Source: Candidatus Eiseniibacteriota bacterium (GTDB lineage: Bacteria > Eisenbacteria > RBG-16-71-46). Taken from it: DNA of 33,728 bases. The position numbers and the translations under genes are program-made. Shown one piece after another: positions 25,574-33,728 of this stretch. How positions within the stretch are numbered: position 1 is the stretch's first letter; every line of letters starts with the position of its first letter. A model generated the notes under the pieces. That model had not been told where the DNA came from, made no database searches, and saw only the letters and a list, made by a program, of their open reading frames with translations. The stretch covers positions 2,742-36,469 of the forward strand of contig VBOT01000115.1 of assembly GCA_005893225.1 (NCBI GenBank), given 5' to 3'.

Positions 25574-26887
25574 ATGCACACCGCCCCAAGCCCAAGCTGG
25601 CCAGTGCCCGTCACCCCGGATGTCGCGCGGTCCGCTCGAGGGCACGTGCGTACGGATGCCGCCCGGGCCCTCGGTCCGCTGGCGGCGGTGCTTCTCTGCC
25701 TCGTCGGGTGCAGCAAGAACCCGGTGGCCGTCCACGAGACCGTTCCGGTCGACAGCCTGATCCTGAGCCCGGCGTCCGCCACAATGCTGATCGGCGGCTC
25801 GCAGACCTTCTCCGTCGCCGCCTACGACACCGCCGGTGCCCTGATCGCGGCCCCCGCCATCGTCTGGAGGAGCAGCAACCGGGGCGTGTTCACGGTGCAA
25901 GGAAGCGGTCTCGCGACCGGTGTGGGAGAAGGCACGGCGCTGCTCATCGCCTCCGCCGGCTCGGCCAGCGACACCGCCACCATCACGGTCATGCCGGCGG
26001 CGCACGGCTGGTACATCCAGGACAGCCGCGCCAACGGCGCCCACCTGAACGGCGTCTTCTTCCAGCCCGACGGGCGGACGGGATGGGCGGTCGGCGAGGG
26101 CGGCCGCATCCTCATGACCACGGACGCCGGCGTCAACTGGAATCCGAGCATCAGTCAGACGAGCTTCACCCTCAACGCGGTGTGGTTCACCGGCGCGCTC
26201 GAAGGCTGGGTCGTGGGCGCCGGCGGCACGGTGCTCCGCACCGGGGACGGCGGCGACTCCTGGAGCCGTGTCAGCGCCGGCGCGAGCGAGAACCTGATGG
26301 ACGTGGTGTTCACCCATCCCGACAGTGGCTACGCGGTCGGAGCCAGCGGCGTCGTTCTGCGGACCCAGGACGGGGGTCTATCGTGGCAGAGGCTGCACCC
26401 GACCACCTGGACGCTTCGCGGCGTAGCCTTCGCCGGACGTGATGGCTGGGCGGTGGGCGACGCGGGCACGATCCTCGGCACGCACGACGGAGGGGCAAGT
26501 TGGTTCACCCTCGCCCAGCCGGTGACCTCGCTGTCCCTCCACTCGGTGCGCCGGCGCTCGTCGCAAGTGGCCTTCGCAGCTGGAGTCCAGGGCGTGACGC
26601 CGCGGACCGTCGCGGGCGCGGACTCGACCGAGTGGCAGCTCGGAAGCGCGGGGGCTTCGAATCAGCTCGAGGGGATCTCCTTCCCCACCGACGTCCTGGG
26701 CTTCGCCGTCGGCTTCAACGGCACCGGCGCGGTGCTGAGGACCGACGACAGCGGCGTCACCTGGCAGTCGCAGGTCTCGCACGCCTCGTACCGGCTCAAC
26801 GATGTGTTCTGCGTGGACTCGCTGCGAGCCTGGGCGGTGGGAGACAACGGAACCATCATCCACACGGTGACCGGCGGGCACCCGTAG
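25574..26887 (+). CDS. lipoprotein with Ig-like domain and Ycf48-like beta-propeller repeats
   Basis: A 437-residue exported protein. The ATG at 25574 gives a long signal segment ending in lipobox LCLVGC (Cys about 46). Residues 55-140 resemble a bacterial Ig-like group 2 domain (DSLILSPASATMLIGGSQTF ... TITVMP). The rest is built of about six repeats of the form GWAVGEGGRILMTTDAGVNW, with G-W-A-V-G and T-x-D-G-G-x-S-W (Asp-box) elements. That is a Ycf48/BNR-type propeller. Such propellers bind protein partners or surfaces; no enzyme residues are apparent. The longer frame back to 25427 has no signal-like start. A sigma54-like promoter lies upstream. Confidence 0.85.
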   Translation: MHTAPSPSWPVPVTPDVARSARGHVRTDAARALGPLAAVLLCLVGCSKNPVAVHETVPVDSLILSPASATMLIGGSQTFSVAAYDTAGALIAAPAIVWRSSNRGVFTVQGSGLATGVGEGTALLIASAGSASDTATITVMPAAHGWYIQDSRANGAHLNGVFFQPDGRTGWAVGEGGRILMTTDAGVNWNPSISQTSFTLNAVWFTGALEGWVVGAGGTVLRTGDGGDSWSRVSAGASENLMDVVFTHPDSGYAVGASGVVLRTQDGGLSWQRLHPTTWTLRGVAFAGRDGWAVGDAGTILGTHDGGASWFTLAQPVTSLSLHSVRRRSSQVAFAAGVQGVTPRTVAGADSTEWQLGSAGASNQLEGISFPTDVLGFAVGFNGTGAVLRTDDSGVTWQSQVSHASYRLNDVFCVDSLRAWAVGDNGTIIHTVTGGHP

Positions 26888-27017
26888 GACACGCGAGGGC
26901 AGTCTCGCCCCCCTTCCTCTCTCCAGCCGTAACGCCTCGCAGCGGGCTCGCTAGGACGGGCCCCGCAGGGTACTTTCTCGTCACGCAAGTTGGACCGGCC
27001 TGCCGAGGAGGACCCCC

Positions 27018-27533
27018 GTGGCGCAAGACCGCCTCATCATCGTGGACGGCTACAACCTCATCCTGCGCAGCTCGGCCCTCAAGCCGGGCGAGGGCAGGAC
27101 CCTCCGCGAATCACGGGAGAAGCTCGTCAACCTGCTCTCCTGGGCGATCGGCAGCGGCGAGGCCCAGTTCCTGGTCGTATTCGATGGCGCCGAGGGGGGC
27201 GGCGACCAGGGGCCGGGTCGGGTCGAGGTGCGCTTCTCGCGCCCGCCCGAGAGCGCCGACGACCTCATCCGGGCCCTGGTGGAGGAGCGCATCGGCCGGG
27301 TGGAACGTCTCACCGTGGTGACCTCGGACATCGAGATCGCGCGGCACGCTCGCGCGAACGGCGCCGACGTGGCGCTCTCCGATATCTTCCTGGCCTCGGT
27401 CATGGATCGAGGCGCTTCCGAGCCTCAGGAGAAGCCCGTCGCCCTCAGCAAGAAGGAGATCGAGGAGTGGGCGGAGATCTTTCGGAGAGGGAAGCGGGAG
27501 GAGGAGTCGGAGGGCGGCGAGGGAGACGCGTGA
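27018..27533 (+). CDS. NYN-domain (YacP/Rae1-like) putative endoribonuclease
   Basis: A 171-residue PIN-like protein. The N-terminus LIIVDGYNLI has the hallmark Asp and Asn of NYN/YacP domains. Later acidic residues in FLVVFDGAEG, SADDLI and TVVTSDIEIARHA complete the expected metal-binding set, so nuclease activity is plausible. Relatives such as Bacillus Rae1 cut mRNA on ribosomes. The last 35 residues are charged and Glu/Gly-rich. The start is GTG at 27018 with GAGGAG 7 bases upstream. A perfect 13-bp hairpin 12 bases after the stop probably ends the transcript. It is separate from the BNR lipoprotein by 130 bases. Confidence 0.88.
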   Translation: MAQDRLIIVDGYNLILRSSALKPGEGRTLRESREKLVNLLSWAIGSGEAQFLVVFDGAEGGGDQGPGRVEVRFSRPPESADDLIRALVEERIGRVERLTVVTSDIEIARHARANGADVALSDIFLASVMDRGASEPQEKPVALSKKEIEEWAEIFRRGKREEESEGGEGDA

Positions 27534-27544
27534 AAGGGAGCGGT

Positions 27545-27573
27545 GATTCGTGCAGCAGGCTGCTGCACGAATC
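27545..27573 (+). terminator. perfect hairpin after the NYN gene
   Basis: GATTCGTGCAGCA (27545-27557) and TGCTGCACGAATC (27561-27573) form a perfect 13-bp stem with a 3-base loop. It begins 12 bases after the stop codon. There is no T-run, so it is terminator-like by position only. Confidence 0.5.
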
Positions 27574-27646
27574 CCTTCGGAGACGAGGGAGGAAGGCGCC
27601 CCGCGCCTAACAGGCCCTGCCACACCACCCCCCCACAAACACCGAG

Positions 27647-27665
27647 GGGGCGAGGCACTCGCCCC
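27647..27665 (-). terminator. hairpin after the glycine-zipper lipoprotein gene
   Basis: GGGGCGAG (27647-27654) / CTCGCCCC (27658-27665) is a perfect 8-bp stem, 40 bases beyond the stop of the minus-strand lipoprotein gene. On that strand TCGGTGTTTG follows, a weak T-rich tail. Confidence 0.45.
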
Positions 27666-27704
27666 GCCCCCGGCGGTCAATCTAGCCAGCTAGCGGCTTT
27701 GCAG

Positions 27705-28508
27705 TCAGGATCGCACCATCACGTTCTCCTTCACCGAGAACGTGATCACCGTGCCCTCCTTCAGGACGACCTGATAACCCTTCGAGGCGGCCGCGGCGCC
27801 CGCAGCCGAAGCTCCACCGATCAGGCCGCCGATGAGCGCGCCCTTACCGCTGCCACCCACGGCCTTCCCGATCAGCGCCCCGGCGGCCGCACCGCCCGCC
27901 ACGGCGCCCACGTTACGCGCGCGAGTCGAGCCCGCCACGATCGGCTCCATGCTGGCGCTGACCGGGTGGCTCTTGCCGTTCACCGTGATCGACTTGACCG
28001 CCAGCTCGAGCGAGGCGCGGCTGCCCTTCTGCGCCGGGGCCACGGCCGCGATCACGCCGTTCACCTGGCTCCCCGCGGGGACCACCACGGTGTTGCCGAC
28101 GATCACGTTGTCCTTCACCTCGCCCGTCCAGGTGTCGCCGACGTTCGCCGTCTCCGTGGAGAGCTGAGCGGTAACGCCAACCTGGATCGGAGTGCCGGCG
28201 GCCAGCGTGACCCCCGTCTCCGCGGGCTCGCGCGATGGTGAAGAAGGTGACGGCCTCGAGTGCGTCTTGGTCGAGGTGGCACGAGGCTTCTCCGCGGTAG
28301 GCTGTTCCATGGGCGGAGGCTCGCTGGTCTGTTGCTGCTGGTACTGGGTCTGCGGCGTCAAGCTGCCCTGAGGCTGCTCCACGGGATTCGAGGCCAGCAG
28401 GCTGTCGCTGCTCGTGGAGGTCTCTTCGGCAGTCTTCTTCGAGGCACAACCATTCAGCGCGGCGACGAGCACCAAGGCCGCGCCGCAAAGCAGGAATACT
28501 CGACGCAT
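27705..28508 (-). CDS. glycine-zipper lipoprotein
   Basis: A 267-residue exported protein. The signal is MRRVFLLCGAALVLVAALNGC with lipobox AALNGC (Cys21). A Ser/Pro/Gln-rich low-complexity linker covers about residues 25-100. Then comes a beta-rich domain (VTLAAGTPIQVGVTAQLST ... TVVVPAGSQVNGVIAAVAPA). Its 'VxLpaGTxlxVxL ... VVPxGsxvxG' pattern recurs in exported proteins of Acidobacteria and related groups. A glycine zipper at about 205-240 (VGAVAGGAAAGALIGKAVGG and on) can insert in or span a membrane. Function is unknown. The ATG at 28508 has AGGAGG just upstream; the longer frame to 29027 is not supported. It is divergent from the aminopeptidase gene. Confidence 0.85.
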   Translation of the reverse strand: MRRVFLLCGAALVLVAALNGCASKKTAEETSTSSDSLLASNPVEQPQGSLTPQTQYQQQQTSEPPPMEQPTAEKPRATSTKTHSRPSPSSPSREPAETGVTLAAGTPIQVGVTAQLSTETANVGDTWTGEVKDNVIVGNTVVVPAGSQVNGVIAAVAPAQKGSRASLELAVKSITVNGKSHPVSASMEPIVAGSTRARNVGAVAGGAAAGALIGKAVGGSGKGALIGGLIGGASAAGAAAASKGYQVVLKEGTVITFSVKENVMVRS

Positions 28509-28993
28509 ATTCGTCCTCCTCCCTGTTATTCGGCTCGGCCCCGATGCCCCGCGGGCACGAATCCGGCCGACTCGTGTGCACCTCGTGTCCTGGCGCCCGG
28601 TAGCCCCCTGGTCCCTGGAGGCCACACGAGCCAGCGTTTCCTGCCGCCGGGAAGCGGCTATTCCTCTATCGGCACTTCTGCCGAAAACCTTCGCCTCGTT
28701 CGAGGTCGAACTCCGGCCCGGGCGCCCGTGCGACACGTTGACTCGAACCGCCACCACGGACCGCCGGCAAGCCGGCTTTGGCGGGCCCTGGGGAATGCTC
28801 GACACGCCCCCAGAGCTAGGGCAGAATGCCAGCCCTTTCCCTCGCAGATCAAGTTGACGGTCCCGGCTCCGCGAGGAGACGCCCGTCGGAACGCCGTAAG
28901 AGCAACCGAGGCTGCGTGAAAGCGGATCCCGAGCCGGTTCGGAAGAGACCTGGGGAGGCGTCACGCCGCCGTCAGGCCCCGCGCGAGACTGCG
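28509..28993. other. 485-base divergent intergenic region
   Basis: The upstream regions of the glycine-zipper lipoprotein (minus) and leucyl aminopeptidase (plus) are here. No gene is credible. TTGACT at 28738-28743 and TTGACG near 28854 resemble -35 elements, but no good -10 follows either. CCGCC/GGCGG with an internal GCCGGC palindrome near 28762-28786 is the only obvious hairpin. Confidence 0.4.
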
Positions 28994-30556
28994 ATGGATG
29001 TCGTGCCTCGACGGGGCAACATTGCATCGCGCCCGGCCGGGGCGGTCGCGATCGGGATCTTCCAGGGCGAGAGGCGGCCCACCGGCGCCGCCGGAGCCAT
29101 CGACAGGGCGTCCCGCGGCGCGGTCACGGCCTTGCTCCGGTCCAGGGACTTCACGGGGCGGTTCCTGGAGACAGCCGTCCTCTATCCTTCCGGACTGCGG
29201 GCGCGGCGGCTGATCGTCGTGGGACTGGGACAGCCCGAAGAGCTGAGCCCGCACCGGGTGCGGCTCGTTGCCGGCCAGGCGGCGCGCCGGGCCCGAGATC
29301 TCGGCGCTCGCACTCTCGCGACACCGGCTCACGGCGCGGGCCGTGGCGGGATCGAGCCCGAGCGCGCCGCGCGGGCGGTCGCCGAGGGATCGATCCTCGG
29401 CGATTACCGTTTCACGGCCTACCGCACCGACCCCGGTCCCCCGCCTCTCGACCGCGTCGAGATCGTCGAGTTGGATGCTGCATCTTCCGTGCGCATGAGA
29501 CCCGCGATCCTGGACGGCGTCCGCGTCGCCCGGGGCGTGTGCCTGGCGCGCGATCTCGCCAGCACACCGGGAGAGGACCTTCCTCCCGAACGGCTCGGCC
29601 AGAAGGCCCTCGCGGTCGCGCGCGCCGCCGGCGCGACCGCGCGCGTGCTGGGGAAAGCTCAGCTCGAGCGTCTCGGCATGGGAGGTCTGCTGGCCGTCGG
29701 ACGGGGCAGCGCCAACCCTCCGTGCCTGATCGTCCTCGAGCGCGGACCGGGCGGCGGTCGGGGCGCCGCGACCGCGGCGCGGCCGACCCGCACCGTGGTC
29801 GTGATCGGCAAGGGGGTCACGTTCGACACGGGCGGGATCTCGCTCAAGCCGCGCGAGAACATGAACAAGATGAAGTACGACATGTCGGGCGGCGCGGCCG
29901 TGCTGGGGCTGTTCTCGGCGCTCCAGGGCGTCGAGCTTCCCCTCCGGCTCGTGGGCCTGATCCCGGCGGCCGAGAACATGCCCGGGGGCCGGGCGCTCAA
30001 GCCCGGCGACGTGGTCCGCATGATGGACGGCACGACGGTCGAGGTCACGAACACCGACGCCGAGGGCCGCCTCCTACTCGCCGACGCCCTCGCCTACTCG
30101 CGCCGTTACGAGCCCGAGGCGGTGGTGGACCTGGCCACTCTCACGGGCGCCATCAGCATCGCCCTCGGCCACCTGGCCGCGGGTCTCTTCACCCCCGACG
30201 AGGATCTCGCGGCCGAGCTGCTAGCGGCCGCCGCGGAAACCGGCGAGCGGCTGTGGCGGATGCCCCTGTGGCCCGAGTACGCGAGCGAGCTCAGGGGCGA
30301 CACGGCGGACTTCGTGAACTCGGCGGGGCGCGAGGGGGTCTCGATCCTGGCCGCGACGTTCCTGCGCCACTTCGCGCGCGACCTGCCCTGGGCGCACCTC
30401 GACATCGCGAGCACGGCCTGGTCCCCGGTGGATCGGCCGCACGAGCCCCGCGGACCCACCGGTTTCGGTGTGCGTCTGCTGCTCGAGTGGATCAGCCGCC
30501 GGGCCGCGGACCCCGGGAAGAGCGCCGCGCCGGCGGCGGCTCGCGCTCGACCCTGA
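28994..30556 (+). CDS. pepA: leucyl aminopeptidase (M17 family)
   Basis: A 520-residue cytosolic two-metal aminopeptidase that trims N-terminal residues from peptides. The C-terminal catalytic half is intact: VIGKGVTFDTGGISLKP (metal- and bicarbonate-site residues Lys, Asp, Lys), MKYDMSGGAAVLG, LIPAAENMPGG, and the M17 signature NTDAEGRLLLADAL. The N-terminal half is the usual divergent macro-like domain. The start at 28994 gives MDVVPRRGNIASRPAGAVAIGIFQGE, aligning with PepA N-termini; the frame is open back to 28826 but lacks similarity. No good ribosome binding site is seen. The 3' end overlaps the convergent exported-protein gene by 65 bases. Confidence 0.94.
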   Translation: MDVVPRRGNIASRPAGAVAIGIFQGERRPTGAAGAIDRASRGAVTALLRSRDFTGRFLETAVLYPSGLRARRLIVVGLGQPEELSPHRVRLVAGQAARRARDLGARTLATPAHGAGRGGIEPERAARAVAEGSILGDYRFTAYRTDPGPPPLDRVEIVELDAASSVRMRPAILDGVRVARGVCLARDLASTPGEDLPPERLGQKALAVARAAGATARVLGKAQLERLGMGGLLAVGRGSANPPCLIVLERGPGGGRGAATAARPTRTVVVIGKGVTFDTGGISLKPRENMNKMKYDMSGGAAVLGLFSALQGVELPLRLVGLIPAAENMPGGRALKPGDVVRMMDGTTVEVTNTDAEGRLLLADALAYSRRYEPEAVVDLATLTGAISIALGHLAAGLFTPDEDLAAELLAAAAETGERLWRMPLWPEYASELRGDTADFVNSAGREGVSILAATFLRHFARDLPWAHLDIASTAWSPVDRPHEPRGPTGFGVRLLLEWISRRAADPGKSAAPAAARARP

Positions 30557-31238
30557 GCCCGGCTTCCGGCTGGATCAGCCGCAGCATGCGGCCGGCGGGC
30601 GACACCCAGGCGATGAACTGCGTCGCCGGATCGGCCAGGCGGAGCTTTCGGGCCTGAATCTGGCGGTTTCCCCAGCGGATCTCCTCGGTGCCGAGGTCGG
30701 TAGCCGAGGCCGAGATCACGCTGTCCTTGACGCCGAGCGACAGCACCCAGATCGGGCGGGTCCCGAACACCCGGTGCTGCAGCGTGCGACACATCATGTC
30801 GAACAGCACGAAGACCTGCGGATCGACGATGTACAGGTGACCGGGAGGCCGAGCGAGCTGATCCCCCGAGCCCTTGGCCCCGATCTCGCGGAAGACCGCG
30901 AAGGTCGTGTCCCTCGGGAACACCCCGCGGCGGACGGACTTGCCCTGGAACTTCTGGGTCGATTGGTAGGAGCGGAGGTCGTATTCGAGCGAATCCGCGA
31001 CCAGCATCACTTCCTTGTCCAGGGTGTCGTCGCCGCTCGGGGTCGAGACCAGACGGCGGAGGTGCGATGAGATCACCAGGCTGTCGCCCTTGAGGTCGTA
31101 AGCGAAGGTCTCGGTTCCGACCGCGTGGCCCCCGAGGTAGACCCGAAAGACCCCCTGGTCGACGGGGTCGGCCCGGAGCGGCGCTCTCGTAAGGCCAAGG
31201 CACGCCATGGAAAGGACAAGACAGAAGGGGAGTCTCAT
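30492..31238 (-). CDS. exported protein of unknown function
   Basis: A 248-residue protein with a signal peptide (MRLPFCLVLSMACLGLTRAPLRA, cleavage near residue 23). The mature part starts DPVDQGVFRVYLGGHAVGTETFAYDLKGD, a beta-rich pattern like periplasmic proteins of the DUF6134/DUF3108 kind that form a half-barrel of long strands. I do not assign a function. A single Met-Met-Cys stretch (VLFDMMCRTL) is in the middle. The last 15 residues are Pro/Arg-rich and lie in the 65-base overlap with pepA. No ribosome binding site is apparent. Instead, two perfect tandem copies of a 12-base unit sit immediately upstream of the ATG. It follows the RNA methyltransferase gene on the same strand by 97 bases. 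Confidence 0.75.
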   Translation of the reverse strand: MRLPFCLVLSMACLGLTRAPLRADPVDQGVFRVYLGGHAVGTETFAYDLKGDSLVISSHLRRLVSTPSGDDTLDKEVMLVADSLEYDLRSYQSTQKFQGKSVRRGVFPRDTTFAVFREIGAKGSGDQLARPPGHLYIVDPQVFVLFDMMCRTLQHRVFGTRPIWVLSLGVKDSVISASATDLGTEEIRWGNRQIQARKLRLADPATQFIAWVSPAGRMLRLIQPEAGLRVEREPPPARRSSRGPRPGG

Positions 31239-31240
31239 GA

Positions 31241-31264
31241 AAGGGATCTCGGAAGGGATCTCGG
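31241..31264 (-). repeat. 12-bp perfect tandem repeat at the start of the exported-protein gene
   Basis: AAGGGATCTCGG occurs twice in direct tandem (31241-31252 and 31253-31264). It ends two bases before the ATG on the minus strand, where a ribosome binding site would be expected. It may be a slippage-prone unit or a duplicated regulatory site. Confidence 0.6.
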
Positions 31265-31335
31265 CTCGATGGGATGGGGTCCGCTGGGCGCGGACCCTTG
31301 ATCCACAAGGCTAGCACAAGGCAGGCCAGGCGGGA

Positions 31336-32709
31336 CTAGCCGATCGCGCGCTCGAAGCGCGCCACGCACTCGATGTGCGGGGTGTGCGGGAAGAGGTCGA
31401 ATGGCTCCACCTCGACCAGGGTATAGCCGAGCGCCCCGAAGTCGTGGCCGTCACGCGCCAGTGTGGCCGGATTGCACGAGACGTACACCACCCGCCCTGG
31501 CCGGAGCTCGGCGACCCGCGCCACCACGCGGGGGTGGAGCCCGGCCCGCGGAGGATCGACGACCACGAGGTCGGGTGTCGGAGCCTCAGGCCGTGCTTTC
31601 GTGGCCCACTCGCGCAGGATCCGGCGGGCCTCGCCCTCCACGAACCGGGCGTTGCCGATCCCGTTGCGCCTCGCGTTGCGGCGCGCGCGCTCGACCGCAT
31701 CCGGCACGCTCTCGACCCCGACCGCCTCCCGGGCGGCGCGCGCGAAGAGGAGCGTGAGCGTGCCGGTCCCGCAGTAGAGGTCGAGCACGCACTCGTCGCC
31801 CCTCAGGCGAGCGGCTTCCAGGGCCGCGGTATACAGGGCTTCGGCCTGGCGGCTGTTGGTCTGGAGAAACGCATTCGCCGAGACCTCGAACTCGAGGCCC
31901 AGGAGCCGCTCCGTCACCGTTCCCTCGCCGAGCAGCACCCGTTCCTCCTCGCTCACCGCGACGCCGGCGCGCGAGGGGTTGAGTCCGAGCGTGACCGCGC
32001 GCACCGCCGGCGAAAGGCCGGCGACCTCGCGCGCCCAGGTCTCGAGCCCCCCGATCTCGTCCGACGTCGCGATCAGATGGACCGCACACTGGTCGCTGAG
32101 CGTCAGGTGCCGCACGACCAGGAAGCGCACCACCCCTCGGTGGAGGCGGGGATCGTAGGCCCGCCAGCCGTGCTCGCGGGCGAAGTGCTGGGTGGCGCGG
32201 ACGATCTCGACCGAGAGCTGGCTCGGAAGCAGGCAGGTCTCGAGCGCGAAAACGCGGTCGAAGGTGCCGCGCTCGTGAAGCCCGAGGACGGGCTCGCCAC
32301 GCTCGCCGGGGTGGAAGCTGAACTCCATCTTGTTGCGGTAGTGGAACACCTCGGGAGCCGGGCGCAGGGGACGCACCTCGGGGGTCAGCCCTCCGATGTG
32401 CCGCAGGGCCTCCCCTACCTGGCGCTCCTTGACGCGACACTGCTCGGGGTACGAGAGGCTCTGGAGACGGCAACCGCCGCAGCGGTCGACGTGCGGGCAG
32501 GGAGCCGGAACCCGGAGCGGCGAGGGGCGCTCGAGCCGCTCGAGCCGGGCCTCGGCGAAGCTCCGCTTGACCCTCGTGACCGTGACCTCGAGGTCGTCTC
32601 CCGGGACCCCCTGGTCGATGAACACCACCCGGCCCTCGTGGCGAGCGATGGCCTTCCCGCCCAGGGCGACATCGTCTACATGAACCTTTAACAGGTCGCT
32701 GACTTTCAC
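31336..32709 (-). CDS. 23S rRNA (uracil-C5)-methyltransferase, RlmD/RumA type
   Basis: A 457-residue SAM-dependent enzyme that methylates C5 of a uridine in 23S rRNA. Residues 1-60 are a TRAM domain. Cys71, Cys77 and Cys80 (CPHVDRCGGC) with Cys159 (ALETCLLP) form the 4Fe-4S cluster typical of RumA. The Rossmann methyltransferase domain begins VLDLYCGTGTLTLLFA. It continues to the PDLVVVDPPRAGL motif and the catalytic nucleophile in YVSCNPATLARD. It ends HIECVARFER, as in the family. RlmD versus RlmCD or TrmA specificity cannot be settled from motifs alone. The iron-sulphur cluster favours the RumA branch. Confidence 0.95.
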   Translation of the reverse strand: MKVSDLLKVHVDDVALGGKAIARHEGRVVFIDQGVPGDDLEVTVTRVKRSFAEARLERLERPSPLRVPAPCPHVDRCGGCRLQSLSYPEQCRVKERQVGEALRHIGGLTPEVRPLRPAPEVFHYRNKMEFSFHPGERGEPVLGLHERGTFDRVFALETCLLPSQLSVEIVRATQHFAREHGWRAYDPRLHRGVVRFLVVRHLTLSDQCAVHLIATSDEIGGLETWAREVAGLSPAVRAVTLGLNPSRAGVAVSEEERVLLGEGTVTERLLGLEFEVSANAFLQTNSRQAEALYTAALEAARLRGDECVLDLYCGTGTLTLLFARAAREAVGVESVPDAVERARRNARRNGIGNARFVEGEARRILREWATKARPEAPTPDLVVVDPPRAGLHPRVVARVAELRPGRVVYVSCNPATLARDGHDFGALGYTLVEVEPFDLFPHTPHIECVARFERAIG

Positions 32710-32863
32710 GGGGGCCGAGGAGTGTCAAAAGAAAGCAGGGAGGCAACTTCCGGGAACCGGCACCCGCGCAGCGATGTCTGATATCAATGTGCGCTGAGTG
32801 GCCCGGGCGGCGTTTCGGTCACGCTGGTGTCCGTGCACGACACTAGCACACGGGGGGAATTCA

Positions 32864-33728
32864 ATGCGTAGGTTGGTAAGGCAGTGCGGTGCGGGGCTCG
32901 GCACCGTGCTGCTGCTGCTCACGGCCCGCGAGGTGCCCGCGAGTCGGGCCGCAGAGCCATCGAAGGGCACACCGTGGCTCGGTGTGTACACCCAGACCCT
33001 CACGCCCGAACTGCGCGAGGGACTCGACTACTCGGGCGACGGCGTGCTGGTGAACCGTGTGGTCCCCGACAGCCCGGCGGACCGGGCCGGCTTGCGCAAA
33101 GGAGACGTGATCGTCCGGCTCGACTCCCGGACCGTGGCGACCCCCGACGAGCTGTCGCAGGCGGTGCGCTCCTCGCCGGTCGGCGAGACCGTGGCGCTCC
33201 AGGTGGTGCGCAACGGCGAGCGCCGCACGATCACGGCGCGGCTCGCGGCTCGCCCCGAGGAGGACGGTTTCCGGGCGCCGGAGCCTCCCCGGGCGCCGGA
33301 GCCCCCGGAGTCGTTCGGTCCCGACACCGATCGCGGCCCCGACACCCAGGACAAGCAAGATCTCGAAGACAGGGATGAGGACAAGAACCAGGATAACGAC
33401 AGGGGCTTCACGCTCAGGGTTCCCGACGAGATGCTGCCCATGGGGCGCGGCCGACTGGGGGTCCGGGTCGAGACCTTGAATCCCGACCTGGGCGGCTACT
33501 TCGACGTGCCCAACGGCAAGGGCGTTCTGGTGCTCGAGGTGCTCAAGGGCACGCCCGCCGAGCGCGCCGGAATCAAGGCGGGCGACGTGATCACACGCGT
33601 GGACGACCGCGCGGTCTACGACACCGACGATCTGGTCACCGCCCTGCGGAGCAAGGAGGGCAGCATTTCGCTCGATTTGGTCCGTCACGGCGACCATCGC
33701 AAGATCGAAACGGAGCTCGAGAGGGCCC
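32864..33728 (+). CDS. exported double-PDZ protein (3' end outside window)
   Basis: The frame is open from ATG 32864 to the window edge, 288 codons, with no stop. GGGGGGAA lies 5 bases upstream. The first 30 residues look like a signal peptide (MRRLVRQCGAGLGTVLLLLTA). PDZ domain 1 covers about residues 38-130 (WLGVYTQTL ... GVLVNRVVPDSPADRAGLRKGD). An acidic Asp/Glu/Pro/Gln linker follows at about 135-182. PDZ domain 2 covers about 195-285 (RLGVRVETL ... PAERAGIKAGDVITRVDD). The carboxylate-binding LGV loops fit PDZ domains of the DegP/HtrA/CtpA kind. No protease domain precedes them; one could only follow downstream of the cut. It is probably a periplasmic adaptor or scaffold in protein quality control. 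Confidence 0.9.
   Translation, partial: MRRLVRQCGAGLGTVLLLLTAREVPASRAAEPSKGTPWLGVYTQTLTPELREGLDYSGDGVLVNRVVPDSPADRAGLRKGDVIVRLDSRTVATPDELSQAVRSSPVGETVALQVVRNGERRTITARLAARPEEDGFRAPEPPRAPEPPESFGPDTDRGPDTQDKQDLEDRDEDKNQDNDRGFTLRVPDEMLPMGRGRLGVRVETLNPDLGGYFDVPNGKGVLVLEVLKGTPAERAGIKAGDVITRVDDRAVYDTDDLVTALRSKEGSISLDLVRHGDHRKIETELERA

Overview
The window is GC-rich bacterial chromosome, almost fully coding, with no IS element, CRISPR array, rRNA or convincing tRNA. The organism is very probably a diderm: there is an outer-membrane-barrel-like protein, a second barrel fragment, lipobox lipoproteins and a large exported metzincin protease. High GC, the long helical-repeat Gre-factor protein, the DUF5117-type protease and the Arg-rich Rho together suggest an uncultivated FCB-type lineage such as Candidatus Eisenbacteria. 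That is inference from gene style; no marker search was possible. Two housekeeping genes (rho and the Gre-like gene) carry frameshifts, so the sequence may be a metagenome-assembled genome with local indels.

Layout, left to right. 0-3 kb: 1-Cys peroxiredoxin, a sigma54-dependent regulator with a degenerate receiver, and a single-pass membrane protein. 3-5.3 kb: groES-groEL behind a CIRCE-like operator and ending in an intrinsic terminator. 5.3-5.97 kb: a gene-free, strongly structured stretch. 6-10.1 kb: secreted DUF5117-type zinc protease, DinB-family protein and elongation factor P. 10.1-14.9 kb (minus strand): multi-TM glycosyltransferase-like protein, frameshifted rho, and PduO-type cobalamin adenosyltransferase. 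15-18.7 kb: giant Gre-factor protein and a B3/4-domain protein. 19-20.1 kb: a barrel protein plus lipoprotein pair. 20.3-25.2 kb (minus strand): glutamine-dependent NAD synthetase, a candidate small RNA with its own promoter and terminator, and a NatA/NatB-like ABC exporter pair. 25.5-33.7 kb: a lipoprotein with Ig-like and Ycf48-like repeats behind a sigma54-like promoter, an NYN-domain protein, a glycine-zipper lipoprotein, leucyl aminopeptidase, an exported unknown protein, an RlmD/RumA-type RNA methyltransferase, and a double-PDZ exported protein running off the end.

The genes do not form one pathway. The main themes are protein quality control (GroES/EL, zinc protease, aminopeptidase, PDZ protein), transcription and translation (Rho, Gre, EF-P, RlmD, B3/4) and envelope proteins. 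No defence or biosynthetic island is visible. The most interesting non-standard signals are: (a) a roughly 274-nt minus-strand RNA candidate at 22.5-22.8 kb, whose G-U pairs occur only on one strand; (b) the structured 5.39-5.9 kb block beyond groEL; (c) a Rho whose N-terminus is an Arg/Pro/Gln-rich low-complexity tail with no recognisable cold-shock RNA-binding domain; (d) an NtrC-family receiver with Glu in place of the phospho-accepting Asp.
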